64,000 nt of DNA from Onchocerca volvulus (lineage: Eukaryota; Nematoda; Chromadorea; Rhabditida; Onchocercidae): assembly GCA_000499405.2 (NCBI GenBank), contig HG738137.1:24124422-24188421 (forward strand), in the 5' to 3' direction. The position numbers were made by a program, and so were the translations under genes. The notes under the pieces are model-generated. The model worked only from the letters and a program-made list of their open reading frames with translations. It did no database searches and had not been told where the DNA came from. How positions within the stretch are numbered: position 1 is the first letter of the stretch; every line of letters begins with the position of its first letter. Shown piece after piece: positions 51,501 to 57,610 of the stretch.

Positions 51501-52088
51501 AAGACACAACGAGGAATAACAAATATGCTTTCATATTTTCATCTACTTCTATTTAATTTTTATTTCAAAGCAAATATTTGCAAAGAATGAAGCGTTCGAA
51601 AATGAGACATACTTGCAAAAATACAGTATATATGCAAAATATTTATTATAAAAAATAAATGAATAAAAAAATAATTAAAGGTTAAAAACTAAAACAGCCT
51701 AAAATAAAAATGCAAATAAGCAATAACATGTATTTTGCTTTTGTATTTTCAATTATTTTTATTTAATCTTCATTTTCAAACAAATTATTGTAAAGAATGA
51801 AACGATCAAAAATGGAAAATATTTGCAATCATCCAATACATATCATGTAAAACATATTTTTATTTGGCTCATTCATTTTCAGATCATTCTCCCATTTCAC
51901 GAAATATTTTCATTTGCTGCCGAAATTTATCGATTGCTACGATTACGGCACGGATTAAATTTTTCAATGTATTTTTCATACGATTAATAATTTCTACCAT
52001 AATTATCAGCATTATTACTATCCACATTGTAATACGGTTGTTTGCCTGATGATGGATGTAATAAATTTAAGGATTGATGTAAAATCAT
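24314..52088 (-). CDS. evi5: Gene B: EVI5-type TBC-domain Rab GTPase-activating protein
   Basis: Nineteen exons join with consistent phases to an 876-residue protein starting at the ATG at 52,086-52,088; vertebrate EVI5 is about 810. In order: a Ser/Gly-rich N-terminus (1-140); LDLWAIWGNLIKNWE (~150), the WxxW segment preceding EVI5 TBC domains; the TBC domain (~174-395) with arginine finger in ILRDIPRTYP (Arg 224), glutamine finger in VGYCQGSAF (Gln 260), then MPEEEAFAVFIRLM and TSMYASSWFLALF; a long coiled coil (~400-785) opening with KKMKKLEKDYLAKRT and RLRTENRLLRQRI and made of REAE-type repeats; and an acidic Ser/Thr-rich tail. TBC proteins stimulate GTP hydrolysis by Rab GTPases; EVI5 is linked to Rab11/Rab35 endosomal traffic and to the centrosome and cytokinesis. 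Both catalytic fingers are intact, so it should be active. An alternative first exon lies at 63.1-63.3 kb. The nematode ortholog's name is uncertain. Confidence 0.93.
24610..25200. repeat. Degenerate minisatellite, period about 45-50 bp
   Basis: A dozen or so diverged units of the form TTTTTTGATTAATTGGAATT followed by CT(G/A)AAGTTGAAAAATA fill most of the last intron of the EVI5 gene. The repeats create overlapping apparent open frames on both strands (24,762-24,959 plus; 24,915-25,181 minus) that are artefacts of the unit. Confidence 0.85.
25558..25626 (-). CDS. evi5: EVI5 gene exon with two alternative donors (14 or 23 codons)
   Basis: The acceptor is CTTACAG. It encodes KAEKWTHTQLRGSS and then meets a consensus GTATGT donor at 25,583-25,584. 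Reading through adds VCDMDDDSS before a second donor, GTTCGT, at 25,556-25,557. Both forms are phase 0 and join the last exon in frame. If neither donor is used the frame stops a few codons later (after SSVR). Confidence 0.75.
25800..26330. repeat. Tandem array derived from the end of the adjoining exon
   Basis: Diverged units, spaced roughly 60-90 bp, repeat TTACCTTAAATTCAAGAT(G/A)AGT(A/G)ATTA followed by ACTTTTCAATGTCCACTAAATT. The first segment is the reverse complement of the 3' end of the neighbouring coding exon (26,331 upwards) with its splice donor. The clearest copy is at 26,101-26,160; others can be followed near 25,813, 25,893, 26,040 and 26,241. Confidence 0.65.
26331..26492 (-). 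CDS. evi5: EVI5 gene coiled-coil exon (REKEL...)
   Basis: A 54-codon exon, acceptor TTTTTCAG and donor GTAACT, in phase 0 at both ends. REKELSDQIREERLKAVEIE, SELKERSVMERLKYSEAMQH and IADLKQAITHLELK form continuous heptads. IADLKQAITHLELK matches the final IAELE-type helix of the EVI5 coiled coil. Confidence 0.9.
26609..26689 (-). CDS. evi5: EVI5 gene coiled-coil exon (27 codons)
   Basis: The acceptor is TTTACAG and the donor GTTCGT, phase 0. NHVCTNQLKRQDEEMKRL followed by REEKANILQ is a charged helical segment matching the QxxxNxLRRxEEEVxxLxEK helix of EVI5 proteins. Confidence 0.87.
27362..27477 (-). CDS. evi5: EVI5 gene coiled-coil exon with READ repeat
   Basis: The acceptor is TATTGCAG and the donor GTCAGT. 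It encodes CITIKELEDQLMGVRIREAD then TVAELKEMRQKVMELETQ, one full unit of the EVI5 repeat (E-L-x-x-x-R-x-REAE-x(4)-LKEMRQ-x-x-ELE). It enters in phase 1, so it can be joined either to the 28,302 exon or to the cassette exon. Confidence 0.9.
27702..27880 (-). CDS. evi5: Gln-rich cassette or alternative terminal exon of the EVI5 gene
   Basis: After an AATTTAG acceptor, phase 1 reading gives IIPNDKVSQQQQQQPGNSVQ, QSARQRLAKLTATIIGTINS and a Ser/Asn-rich end closed by TAA at 27,702-27,704, so the exon can terminate the protein. Two internal donors in phase 1, after 27,833 (GTAATA, 16 codons added) or 27,722 (GTGCTT, 53 codons added), would let it be included in frame instead. Skipping is also in frame. 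It has no counterpart in vertebrate EVI5. Confidence 0.55.
28302..28422 (-). CDS. evi5: EVI5 gene linker exon
   Basis: The acceptor is ATTGCAG and the donor GTACAT. It encodes KYVSSRVLENDTSKTCLERR, ATVSNFTLQQNNNTGAGDSQ and leaves in phase 1. The content is polar and probably disordered, a break between coiled-coil repeats at the position where vertebrate EVI5 has its own non-heptad linker. It is 60 bp from the next exon upstream. Confidence 0.82.
28483..28644 (-). CDS. evi5: EVI5 gene coiled-coil exon with REAE repeat
   Basis: The acceptor is TTTTTTAG and the donor GTAAAA, phase 0. ELELANKRLRERPPDDGIAG, LQEELISVKMREAEASLSLK then EMRQRLAELEQHWT closely match the EVI5 segment LQEELIAVKLREAEA...LKELRQQVKDLEEHW, the best single match in the coiled coil. 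Confidence 0.93.
29001..29150 (-). CDS. evi5: EVI5 gene coiled-coil exon with HEAD repeat
   Basis: The acceptor is TTTCTAG and the donor GTAAAA, phase 0. It encodes KNEELTECATQVDDTSMIEH, IHALQQEIIETRTHEADNEI and AIKELKLRIQ, another unit of the EVI5 repeat in which HEAD replaces REAE. Confidence 0.9.
29395..29710. repeat. Two-copy degenerate duplication, spacing about 180 bp
   Basis: The ordered segments (G/A)CCTTC(C/T)AAA, CTAGTTAAAATTT, TTTTATCATTCTTTAAATCTTA and ATGTTCATCA/ATGTCCATCA occur twice. It lies in the 1.6-kb intron, which also holds loose ATTATCATTATCAC-type repeats at about 29,740-29,930. Confidence 0.6.
30789..31013 (-). CDS. evi5: EVI5 gene first long coiled-coil exon (75 codons)
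   Basis: The acceptor is TTTTTCAG and the donor GTTTGT, phase 0. It encodes RLRTENRLLRQRIDYLEQES, SALADRLIKGQVNLAQEAEN, CMCISHELVKLRDINSAAHR and RLEEAYDTIRDLSCK. The first forty residues align almost one to one with the human EVI5 sequence RLRTENRLLKQRIETLEKES...LADRLIQGQV. Confidence 0.95.
34124..34274 (+). CDS. Possible exon of an unrecognised nested gene (hydrophobic)
   Basis: An open segment on the opposite strand to the host gene, bounded by a good acceptor (GCATTTTCAG) and a consensus donor (GTAAGT). It would encode about 50 residues (LSVLIIENIKKLCHRLIYKC, then IWLCIGTLIWYHSRF and LLILLFWTMYIMP) with two possible membrane-spanning stretches. It is less AT-rich than its surroundings. 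No partner exon or family was recognised; AT-rich DNA readily yields hydrophobic frames, so this is tentative. Confidence 0.2.
35280..35615. repeat. Degenerate tandem repeat, period about 30-60 bp
   Basis: Seven or more diverged units around ACAAACTTATCACCTTGTCTAT followed by CATTTCA. It lies in the 11.9-kb intron. Confidence 0.7.
37960..38180. repeat. Degenerate tandem repeat, spacing about 60-80 bp
   Basis: Three diverged copies of an AATCCAATCAATAATGCTAT-like segment followed by AAACAATTAT and (T)TATTAAAGG(G/A)TT. Confidence 0.5.
40570..40720. repeat. Minisatellite, period about 45 bp
   Basis: Three to four units of the form TTTACAAAGTTTAGAAATG followed by GAAAAAGTTCATAT. A related isolated unit is at 40,270-40,320. 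Confidence 0.7.
42806..42832. repeat. GATC-rich short palindromic run
   Basis: Consecutive GATC tetranucleotides (GATCGATCGATCGACTGATC) form a short simple, self-complementary sequence about 90 bp upstream, in gene B transcription, of the end of the 31-42.9 kb intron's neighbouring exon. No function can be assigned. Confidence 0.5.
42925..42985 (-). CDS. evi5: EVI5 gene exon, start of the coiled coil
   Basis: A 61-bp exon, acceptor CATTTTAG and donor GTTGGT. It completes a Lys codon and encodes LEKDYLAKRTKEQEEAVELR in phase 0. Together with its neighbours it gives KKMKKLEKDYLAKRTKEQEE, matching KKMKKLEKEYTTIKTKEMEE of EVI5. Confidence 0.92.
44138..44235 (-). CDS. evi5: EVI5 gene exon, end of the TBC domain and linker
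   Basis: The acceptor is TACTGCAG-like (TTTGCAG) and the donor GTTCGT. It encodes YFQREVRERYEYDHEILFVV then ADKVTLNAKKMK and leaves in phase 2. It matches the EVI5 segment HFQKVIPHQFDGVPDKLIQAAYQVKYNSKKMKK in layout, with DH-EILFVVADKV replacing PDKLIQAAYQV. Confidence 0.92.
44513..44602 (-). CDS. evi5: EVI5 gene TBC-domain exon
   Basis: A 90-bp exon, acceptor TATTTTAG and donor GTTAAT, phase 0. GMEFIFRIALAILQQARLDL then LKLDMEGMLK corresponds to the TBC segment GLEIVFRVGLALLQ...LMQLDMEGMLQ. Confidence 0.95.
45835..45978 (-). CDS. evi5: EVI5 gene TBC-domain exon
   Basis: A 144-bp exon, acceptor ATTTTTAG and donor GTAATC, phase 0. It encodes EQMPDLYTHFNNMGFDTSMY, ASSWFLALFTTTLSLELANR and IMDIFLSE, the TBC helices that in EVI5 read FHTSMYASSWFLTIFLTTFP and RIFDIFMSE. 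Confidence 0.96.
46042..46140. mobile_element. Hairpin, MITE-like inverted repeat
   Basis: Left arm at about 46,045-46,073 (TTTTTAAAGCAAATATATCA, then ATCAATA) and right arm at about 46,109-46,137, nearly perfect inverted complements apart from a 2-bp indel, around a loop of about 35 bp. The motif GCAAATATATCAATCA recurs in both orientations in the 59.7-60.3 kb array, suggesting a dispersed family. It lies in an EVI5 intron. Confidence 0.5.
46717..46842 (-). CDS. evi5: EVI5 gene TBC-domain exon
   Basis: A 126-bp exon, acceptor GATTTAG and donor GTTAGT, phase 0. It encodes MPEEEAFAVFIRLMETYRLR, ELFKPTMTELGLCMFQLECL and VQ, nearly identical in pattern to EVI5 MPEEEAFCVFVKLMQDYRLR and ELFKPSMAELGLCMYQFECM. 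Confidence 0.97.
47235..47402 (-). CDS. evi5: EVI5 gene TBC catalytic exon (Arg and Gln fingers)
   Basis: A 168-bp exon, acceptor TGTTACAG and donor GTATAA, phase 0. It carries both catalytic motifs of TBC GAPs: ILRDIPRTYPE with the arginine finger encoded at 47,379-47,381, and EVGYCQGSAFIVG with the glutamine finger at 47,271-47,273. The middle, GRGQQALFNVIKAYSIHDSE, is typical of the EVI5/RabGAP1 branch. Confidence 0.97.
47598..47726 (-). CDS. evi5: EVI5 gene exon, start of the TBC domain
   Basis: A 43-codon exon, acceptor ATTTCAAG and donor GTAAAT, phase 0. ELVRRGIPQHFRTIAWQLLS, DANVSLIHDIYADCMRRSSP and YEK open the TBC domain; RxGIPxxxRxxxWQLL is the family hallmark. Confidence 0.96.
48382..48508 (-). 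CDS. evi5: EVI5 gene exon with the WxxW pre-TBC motif
   Basis: A 127-bp exon, acceptor TATTTCAG and donor GTTTCA. It encodes SNKSRENSVPAEDDEDLDLW then AIWGNLIKNWEMEIRKRPNY and IK, equivalent to EVI5 EEDSWILWGRIVNEWEDVRKK immediately before the TBC domain. It completes an Arg codon from the previous exon and leaves in phase 0. Confidence 0.92.
48510..48880. other. Higher-complexity intronic segment with a cryptic exon
   Basis: Within the 580-bp intron, a minus-strand frame of 43 codons ends KEMILPLGHLMYCHENNVAL, KGFPC and a consensus GTAAGT donor (48,774 side), and a pyrimidine-rich stretch ending TTTTTGAAG precedes it. The phase does not fit inclusion between the flanking exons, though phase 0 would fit the exon at 47,726. 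A shorter plus-strand frame overlaps it. No family is recognised; it may be a small insertion relic. Confidence 0.25.
49089..49389 (-). CDS. evi5: EVI5 gene Ser/Gly-rich N-terminal exon
   Basis: A 301-bp exon, acceptor TTTTTTTCAG and donor GTATTT. It begins by completing a Glu codon and encodes ILNESLSSGSKSLISTTVGI, a Gly/Ser/Ala-rich middle (SGGCSGVGAGASDIELNE), MLMKMKQMNTSNELDSRSVA and SIRTGSSSSGGALTDSFSPR. Vertebrate EVI5 has a comparable Ser-rich region at this position. It enters in phase 1 and leaves in phase 2. Confidence 0.88.
49920..50250. repeat. Degenerate tandem repeat, period about 55-60 bp
   Basis: Five or six diverged units of the form AATTGATCCTTGGATTTGG followed by C(C/T)TAAATTCTTTTAAATTATCA. 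It lies in the 2.6-kb intron of the EVI5 gene. Confidence 0.65.
51310..51860. repeat. Degenerate nested tandem repeat, periods about 100 and 240 bp
   Basis: Recurring segments include AAAATACA(A/G)TA followed by ATATGTGCAAAATATTT(G/A)TTATAA, CAGATAAAAT, and the longer block ATTTT(C/A)A(T/A)...TATTTAAT(T/C)TTCATTT followed by GCAAAGAATGAA(A/G)CG. It ends close to the alternative first exon at 51,998. Confidence 0.55.
51998..52088 (-). CDS. evi5: EVI5 gene candidate first coding exon (N-terminus MILHQ...)
   Basis: After an AATGTCAG acceptor (exon begins 52,090) an ATG opens MILHQSLNLLHPSSGKQPYY, NVDSNNADNY and ends in phase 1 at a GTAGAA donor, exactly the phase the next exon needs to form a Glu codon. 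An acceptor two bases before the ATG would suit spliced-leader addition or an upstream untranslated exon. It competes with the 63-kb exon as the 5' end of the coding sequence and is the cleaner choice because it has no internal stop. Confidence 0.65.
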
Positions 52089-52099
52089 ATCTGACATTA

Positions 52100-52435
52100 T
52101 TTATAAACTTAAAAATTTGATGATAATATTGTTATCAGGCTGAAATAACACCATAATAGTACTATTTGATGATAATGTCATTTTAAGTCCAAAGTAATAT
52201 CATGATACTATTTTTGATGGTAATATCGTTATTAGGCTCATGGTAATATCATAATATTATCATTTGATCAGGCTCAAGGTAATACAGTAACATTACCATT
52301 TCCAAGGTGATACCATGACTAATACTATCAAATATAGTATTACAATCGGGCTCAAGCCAATATCGTAATACTACTTTTAATGGTAATATCAAAGTAATGC
52401 TGTATATTATCATTTGATGATTTCTGATATTTTGC
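52100..52435. repeat. Degenerate tandem repeat, period about 50-60 bp
   Basis: Five or more diverged units around GATGGTAATATCATAATA(C)TA followed by GGCTCAAGGTAAT. It lies between the 52-kb exon and the Helitron remnant. Confidence 0.7.
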
Positions 52436-52527
52436 TTGAATTACATTTCATCTCTATATTTAGTTTACTTGATGAATTATTTATAGTGGCATGCATTTAA
52501 GTTGCTAATTATATTATCTATATGAAT

Positions 52528-52556
52528 GTGCTAGCTGGATTAACCTAGCTCCGCAC
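52528..52556 (-). mobile_element. Candidate 3' terminal hairpin of the Helitron
   Basis: On the minus strand an imperfect hairpin, GTGCGGAGCTAGG and CCAGCTAGCAC around TTAAT, follows a sequence ACAAACGAACATTTACATTT that resembles the usual lead-in to Helitron 3' ends. A CTAG-type terminus and AT target would be expected at its edge, but the exact boundary is not certain. Confidence 0.4.
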
Positions 52557-52892
52557 TAATCTATGTAAATAAAAATGTAAATGTTCGTTTGTTAAAATCT
52601 TAAATCTCCGAAAGTTTTTAAACACACGCCTTATCTATATTTATTCAAAGTCTTAGATATCAGAAAGTCCTTATCTACTGTTTTGAAATTCGAATACACG
52701 CATGCTTTATATACACGCGTTGTTATAGCTCAGTTTGGTTAATTTTGGAAAAAAAAAACTGATACTTTGTAATTTGATTTGTAATTTGGTTGGACTGGAG
52801 ATTGATTCTTGTAGTAGTGATTTGGCTAAATCAGCAATAGGTGTGAAGAGCTTTTTGTGCTTTGCGTAATAGAGATAAATGCGATTCGTCGT

Positions 52893-52990
52893 AACAAGCA
52901 ATTATCAGAGAACATCCAGGCAAATTGAACACTAGGTCATTTTTTCCTTTATTGCTGATGGAGAAGAATACTATTCAAGTGAATTTTCGG
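52893..52990 (+). repeat. Interspersed repeat, related to 18.15-18.31 kb
   Basis: A single copy beginning GTAACAAGCAATTATCAGAG, then AACATCCAGGCAAATTGAACA, with a tail containing GGAGAAGAATACT. The core matches both half-copies at 18 kb at most positions. It sits between the helicase remnant and the presumed Helitron 3' end, so it is part of that element or inserted in it. Confidence 0.6.
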
Positions 52991-53372
52991 ATTGTTGCTA
53001 TTATTGCGTCGCTAGAAACTGGCGAACTGCAATCCCTGAAACTCCGAACTGTTGTTATTGCTGCGTCAATCTTTGTCGTTTATCTATGAATTGGAGCGTT
53101 TTGACGATAAACATGTTTTTCGTCCCTTTAAAACTATGTTACGCTACTTGACCTTTAGTATTTCTTGTTTACAATAATTGTCGTAGCATATTTGACATTT
53201 TCCAACTTTCGCCCTCATTTAATATGTTTAATTTTACAATACCTGCGAGTATACAATATTTTTTATTCTTCCATTGTCTGTGTAGATATAGAGATTGCCT
53301 GGTTTGCCAACTCTAGAACATGCAACAGTGAGAAGTAATCGTCTCTAGATCTAAACCGCACAATTTCAAAGA

Positions 53373-53760
53373 TTAGTTCTGAACTTTTTTGATGGTGAAT
53401 GCAAACGCTAATTGAATTGGGAATTGCAATTTCTTAAACTGAAATGGTATATCCATTGGAATCATAAGAATACGCGGAATAAAGACATCTTCACCTTTGA
53501 AAGATCCTGTCAAAATTGTTGCTTCTACGACGTTGCTCATTAATTTCTTTACTGGAAGCCACGTGCCGTTGCAAAGTTTTGGCTGGTTGATATTTCGCAA
53601 CATGATAATTGGCACGTCGATTTTCAATTTCAATACGTGCAGTGGCATTCCTAACAGATTGAATGAATTCAAAAATTCTATTGGATAATTAACGGCTTCA
53701 TCTGTTTCCACAATAATATCGACGGACTTGTATGTGACTGTCTCGCTTTGAATGTTAGAC
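53373..53760 (-). pseudogene. Helitron helicase fragment, C-terminal third
   Basis: The longest intact stretch of the helicase remnant (about 112 codons from 53,711). IIVETDEAVNYPIEFLNSFN, GMPLHVLKLKIDVPIIMLRN, LCNGTWLPVKKLMSNVVEAT and FQFKKLQFPIQLAFAFTIKK correspond to the conserved end of Helitron/PIF1 helicases, where QFPxxLAFAMTINKAQG precedes the last helicase motif; the final AQG is altered here. Confidence 0.9.
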
Positions 53761-53954
53761 TGAATAATATTGTGTAGTCCATCGAATTAATTATGAATCA
53801 CCACCTTTGTTCTTGGCCGCAAAAATAGTTCGTCCACTCAGCCAACAGTGATCCTTATAATTGGTTTGAATATCGGAAAATACTTTTTTAAATAACTCTT
53901 CTTTTGAAGTTACTAAATTGCAGAAGTTATGAGACAATGAAATTCGTTCTGTGG

Positions 53955-54275
53955 TCAGATCAACCGGTATCTTTTCGTTCCAATTTCTAGCAGTTGATGT
54001 GAGAATATTATGGTTGATCCTGAACGCGCATATCTGTAATTAATTTTAACGTCTTTACGCGTCGTCACAAAGTAAAATATTTCAGATAAGCATTTATTTC
54101 GACCGCTGATGTCGATCAAGGAATTACAGATAATATTTGCCTGAAATCTCCAGCAAACAATATTAATGCATTCTAAATGGCCTGATATTTCCACCGAATT
54201 TTGCAATGATCGATCAAGAGTCTCGGCAGATTTTTTGTACATCATTGTACATTCATCCCAAACACAAGTTTGCAT
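53955..54275 (-). pseudogene. Helitron helicase fragment, Walker B region
   Basis: The frame opens with CVWDECTMMYKKSAETLDRS, the Walker B (DEC) region of Helitron helicases, and continues with a diverged FQANIICNSLIDISGRN where an intact copy would have the GDFRQ motif followed by PVI. The frame is lost on either side. Confidence 0.85.
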
Positions 54276-55089
54276 TTTTGCAATACTTTTCCCATACCAG
54301 ATGTTTTAGAAAAGTTCATGTAGAAGTTTCAATAATTGCATGTTCAATATCAATTTCAAAGTGGAATAAGCAGTTCTTCCACCTGGTAGCAATGTTGTTC
54401 CGGATGATGCAAAATCTAAGGTTATGTCATTTTGGGATCGAATTGCTGCCAGAATCATCTAATTAGGATCGTTTCACTAGTTCCTCCTGACGCATCTAAA
54501 AAGAAGCCAATCCTCTTATTGACAGTTTGCATTATTGATCGTAAATGTCTTTTTACTCAAATATTAACTTAGGAATATTTGATTGCAGATACAAAAGATC
54601 AACCGTATTTTTATTCGCAACGCAAATCTACATCGAACGCAGCAGCAGCAGATCGATTCGGTGATGGCATTTCCAATTGATTGAGAACTTTGTTCGCGAT
54701 TTATATTTACAAGTCTTCAACCATTATCAAAGCTTCATGGTAGATTTCTGCAGCGGGATCCATGTTCAACGACCAAATTTGATCTTCTGCGTTGATTCTA
54801 CTGAAAACGAAACAGATTTAAAGCTGCATAACAAGATCGACGTGTTCACAACTATGCATCCTCAAGTCTGACTGCACGTCGTTCTCTCACATTTGAACCA
54901 TTCTTTATCTTCGCTTGTTTGCTGATACCTGTTTTTCCTCAGTTTGATTTGCAATTGATCGTCGCATTCCTTCCGCAACGCAATCACGATGACCCAAGTT
55001 TGATCTTCTGCGAGACATTATTTGGATGAACTAAAGCAAATAGATTGCACCCGAACAGTTCTCAAAATTGACTTATGGACTGGTAAAAA

Positions 55090-55700
55090 AAAAAAGTAGA
55101 TATGTATAAAAGAAAACATGCGCCCATTCGAAGGCAAGGTTGTATTGAAATTTGAAAGCAATCGATAAAGAATTTGCAAAGTTACGTGACAAGTAACAGT
55201 CTAGGTGCGGTCAATAAATTCACCGCTCATCTACTTCATAAACCAAGAAATAAAAGGAAAACTTAGAACGAATCGTAAATATAAAAAAATCTGAAATCTG
55301 TTACGCGCCTATTCGAATGCAATGTTGCACAAAAATCTCGGATCAGTCGGCATCCGCTCACTTACAGTTATCTTTCAAGATGTGATAGGTAGAAAAAAGT
55401 AGATATAAAGAAAAAAAAGCATCTATTCGAATGCAAAATTATATCGAAATTCGAAAGCAATCGGTGAAGAGACTACAAAATTACGTGCCAAATAACAGCA
55501 ACGATATAAAAGATATAGACATATGATACATGATTTTACTTACTTTTAGCTGTCACAAGTGTGACAGACAAAAAAAAGGTAGATATGTATAGATAAAAAC
55601 ACATCCCAATTTCAATGCAAAGTTGTGTCAAAAGATTTAAAAGCAATCGACGAAGAGATTGCAAAGTTACGTGCAAATAATAGCAATAGTGATTTACGTT
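55090..55700. repeat. Diverged direct repeats beside the Helitron, about four units of 110-180 bp
   Basis: Units begin near 55,094, 55,275, 55,388 and 55,560. Each contains GTAGATAT(G)TATA, CGCCTATTCGAATGCAAAG, TTGT(A/G)TCGAAATT, GAAAGCAATCGGTGAAGAG and TGCAAAGTTACGTG in the same order. These formulae resemble 3'-tail sequences of Helitrons and some non-LTR elements, so they are probably remnants of nested or repeated element tails rather than a host satellite. Confidence 0.7.
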
Positions 55701-56194
55701 GTTATTTATATAGACTGAAATATTATTCAAGCATATAAAATTCGAATTTCATTTAATTTTTCATCTATATGGCATTTATAAAATATAAATATATATTGAA
55801 ATATTGACTAAAAAGTTGGATATATTATTAATTATTAATAAAACTAAATGAACAAATGAAGTGACCTTAAATGAATTTCATTTATAATTAGTAGATTAAA
55901 AATAAAACCAAATTTCATGCTATCTTTCCACTCATCTTTGACATCAAAAAAAAAGGCCTCAGCAAAAAAAAAAAAAATGAAAAGAGCCAAATGCCTAAAA
56001 TATCACGAAGTATTCTTTTTCATTTTTCCCTCCTCACAGAGTATATTTTGTCATCCGTTCTTTTCTCTTTTTTTTTTTTTGTATATTTTATTGATGACAA
56101 TGGCAAAATGAGCATTGACTAAACTAGCCCAATATTAGCTTCAAGATAAAATATTTTCTCTTAGCAAAATGATCTGTTCGTTTTGTTATATAAA

Positions 56195-56535
56195 TGAATT
56201 TGAAATGCATGCAGTAATAAAAATATGCATGCAGTAAAGTAATAAAAATATGCACGCAGTAGCAGTAATATAAATACGTATGCAGTAGTAGCTATATAAA
56301 TATGCATGCGCAGCAATAATATGAACGTGTGTAAAATGGTGGTAATACGAACATATATACAGTAGTGGTAATATGAACATACAGTAAGGATAATATGAAT
56401 ATGCATACAGTAGTAATAATGTGAATATGCAAACAGTAGTGACATGAACATATATGCAGTGGTTGTAATATGAATATAAATGCAGAAATAATAATATGCA
56501 TGTAATAATATAAACATGCATGAAAAATTGCATAA
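56195..56535. repeat. Minisatellite, period about 25-35 bp
   Basis: About a dozen units of the type GCAGTAGTAATAATATGAAT followed by ATGCATGCA. Three overlapping minus-strand frames of Tyr, His and Ile (56,161-56,558) come from the unit being free of stops and are not genes. Confidence 0.85.
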
Positions 56536-56634
56536 AACATTATTGAAATTTTGAACATTAATTGATGAAGTTTAGCTTACTCTCTTACTGCAATTTTATC
56601 TTAATTATTATGGGAACATTGGGAAAGGAAAGCA

Positions 56635-57610
56635 TTAGATTTGAACTATTGATGGTGCAGTTTAAATAGACTCTTCCCCTTTCATTTATTTTTTATTATA
56701 GCGCAATAATTGTTAATGATCGCGATAATCTTTTGATGACATCTTAATTTAAGATGTTATTCAATTTTGATTTATTGATGATATACAGTTTAGGCAGATT
56801 ATTTCCTCAACTATTTATCATTTGAGGAAATAATCTGCCTAAACTGTATATCATCAATAAATCAAAATTGAATAACATCTTAAATATTTTTTTATCATAG
56901 AGTAATAATTGTTAGTCAGTAAGATAATTGCATTAATTTTGTGACAATGTCTTGATTTGAAGTAATACTTTTTGAAATGAATTTTGTCGGAAAAATCTGA
57001 AAAATATGATTGGTTCAAACAAGGAACGTTAAAACTTAAGAAACGCGAAACAGTTCTAAATGGACCAACAAGAATAAACATGCTTACTGCCAAAACAATA
57101 AATAGAAAGATAAATATGTTTCCCGCCAAAAAGACAAACATGTTTACTAACAAAAGATAAACATGTTTACCGCCAAAATGCTCCGGACAAACAAAACGAG
57201 GTCGACCAATTATGAAGCGACAAATTGGAGATCAGGAAAGGAGGAGCCCCGAAATGATATATAAGATTCGGATTTTGAAGCAGATGGATTTCCCAACAAA
57301 ACTTTTGCTACGAGTTCTCTAATAGTTTTCTACATCAGTTTATCCAAAGACCAGGACAATAAATCGACAATCGAGGCTGAGTATCCGTCTATCTAGTAAC
57401 AAAGATTCGTTTCTGTTATATCAATTGAAAATCAGCTTTTCCCACAGATTTAAGATGAGCTATTTGATTTTAATCTATTGATGATATAGTTTAGTGGATT
57501 TTTTCCTTATCACTTATTTCTGATCATATTCTTCTCTCATCATTTATTTCCTCTCATATTCTCCTATCACTTATCTTTTATTATAGTTAATAATTGCTAT
57601 AAAATCAAAT
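56635..57610. repeat. Local repeat family in direct and inverted copies
   Basis: A unit with TTTAAGATGTTATTCAATTT, then TTGATGATATACAGTTTAG, a CTTATCACTTATTT-like stretch and TTATTATAG(C/A)G(C/T)AATAATTGTTA occurs partly at 56,635-56,745, fully at 56,747-56,810, inverted at 56,822-56,885, with its 3' part again at 56,886-56,960, and as a diverged copy at 57,448-57,600. Confidence 0.7.
56747..56885. repeat. Perfect inverted repeat with 64-bp arms and 11-bp loop
   Basis: Arm 1 (56,747-56,810) and arm 2 (56,822-56,885) are exact reverse complements over all 64 bases, separated by 11 bases. I checked the pairing base by base from both ends; it fails at the next base outside (56,746/56,886) and inside (56,811/56,821). 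Confidence 0.97.

Larger units (their letters stand above)
53230..54670 (-). pseudogene. Decayed Helitron PIF1-like helicase
   Basis: Pieces of a Helitron-type PIF1 helicase can be read on the minus strand in the correct order across several frames: MPSPNRSAAAAFDVDLRCE (54,670 downwards), AAIRSQNDITLDFASSGTT then LLPGGRTAYSTLKL (motif I region lost, following helices kept), VWDECTMMYKKSAETLDRSL (Walker B, 54,2xx), ETDEAVNYPIEFLNSFN then VPIIMLRNINQPKLCNGTWL and ILTGSFKGEDVFIPRI (53.4-53.7 kb), and near the end R-VGKPGNLYIYTDNGRIKNI. Frameshifts and stops separate the pieces, the nucleotide-binding P-loop is not intact and no Rep nuclease segment was found, so the copy is dead. It lies in the long intron 5' of the 52-kb exon, in the same orientation as the host gene. 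Confidence 0.9.

Noticed and set aside
53497..53688. Plus-strand 63-codon frame
   Set aside because: Antisense of the conserved Helitron helicase fragment.
54677..54871. Plus-strand 64-codon frame in the Helitron region
   Set aside because: It lies opposite decayed Helitron coding sequence on the minus strand.
56161..56558. Three overlapping minus-strand frames of 88-118 codons rich in Tyr, His and Ile
   Set aside because: They are translations of a stop-free minisatellite unit in three frames, with no splice or family support.
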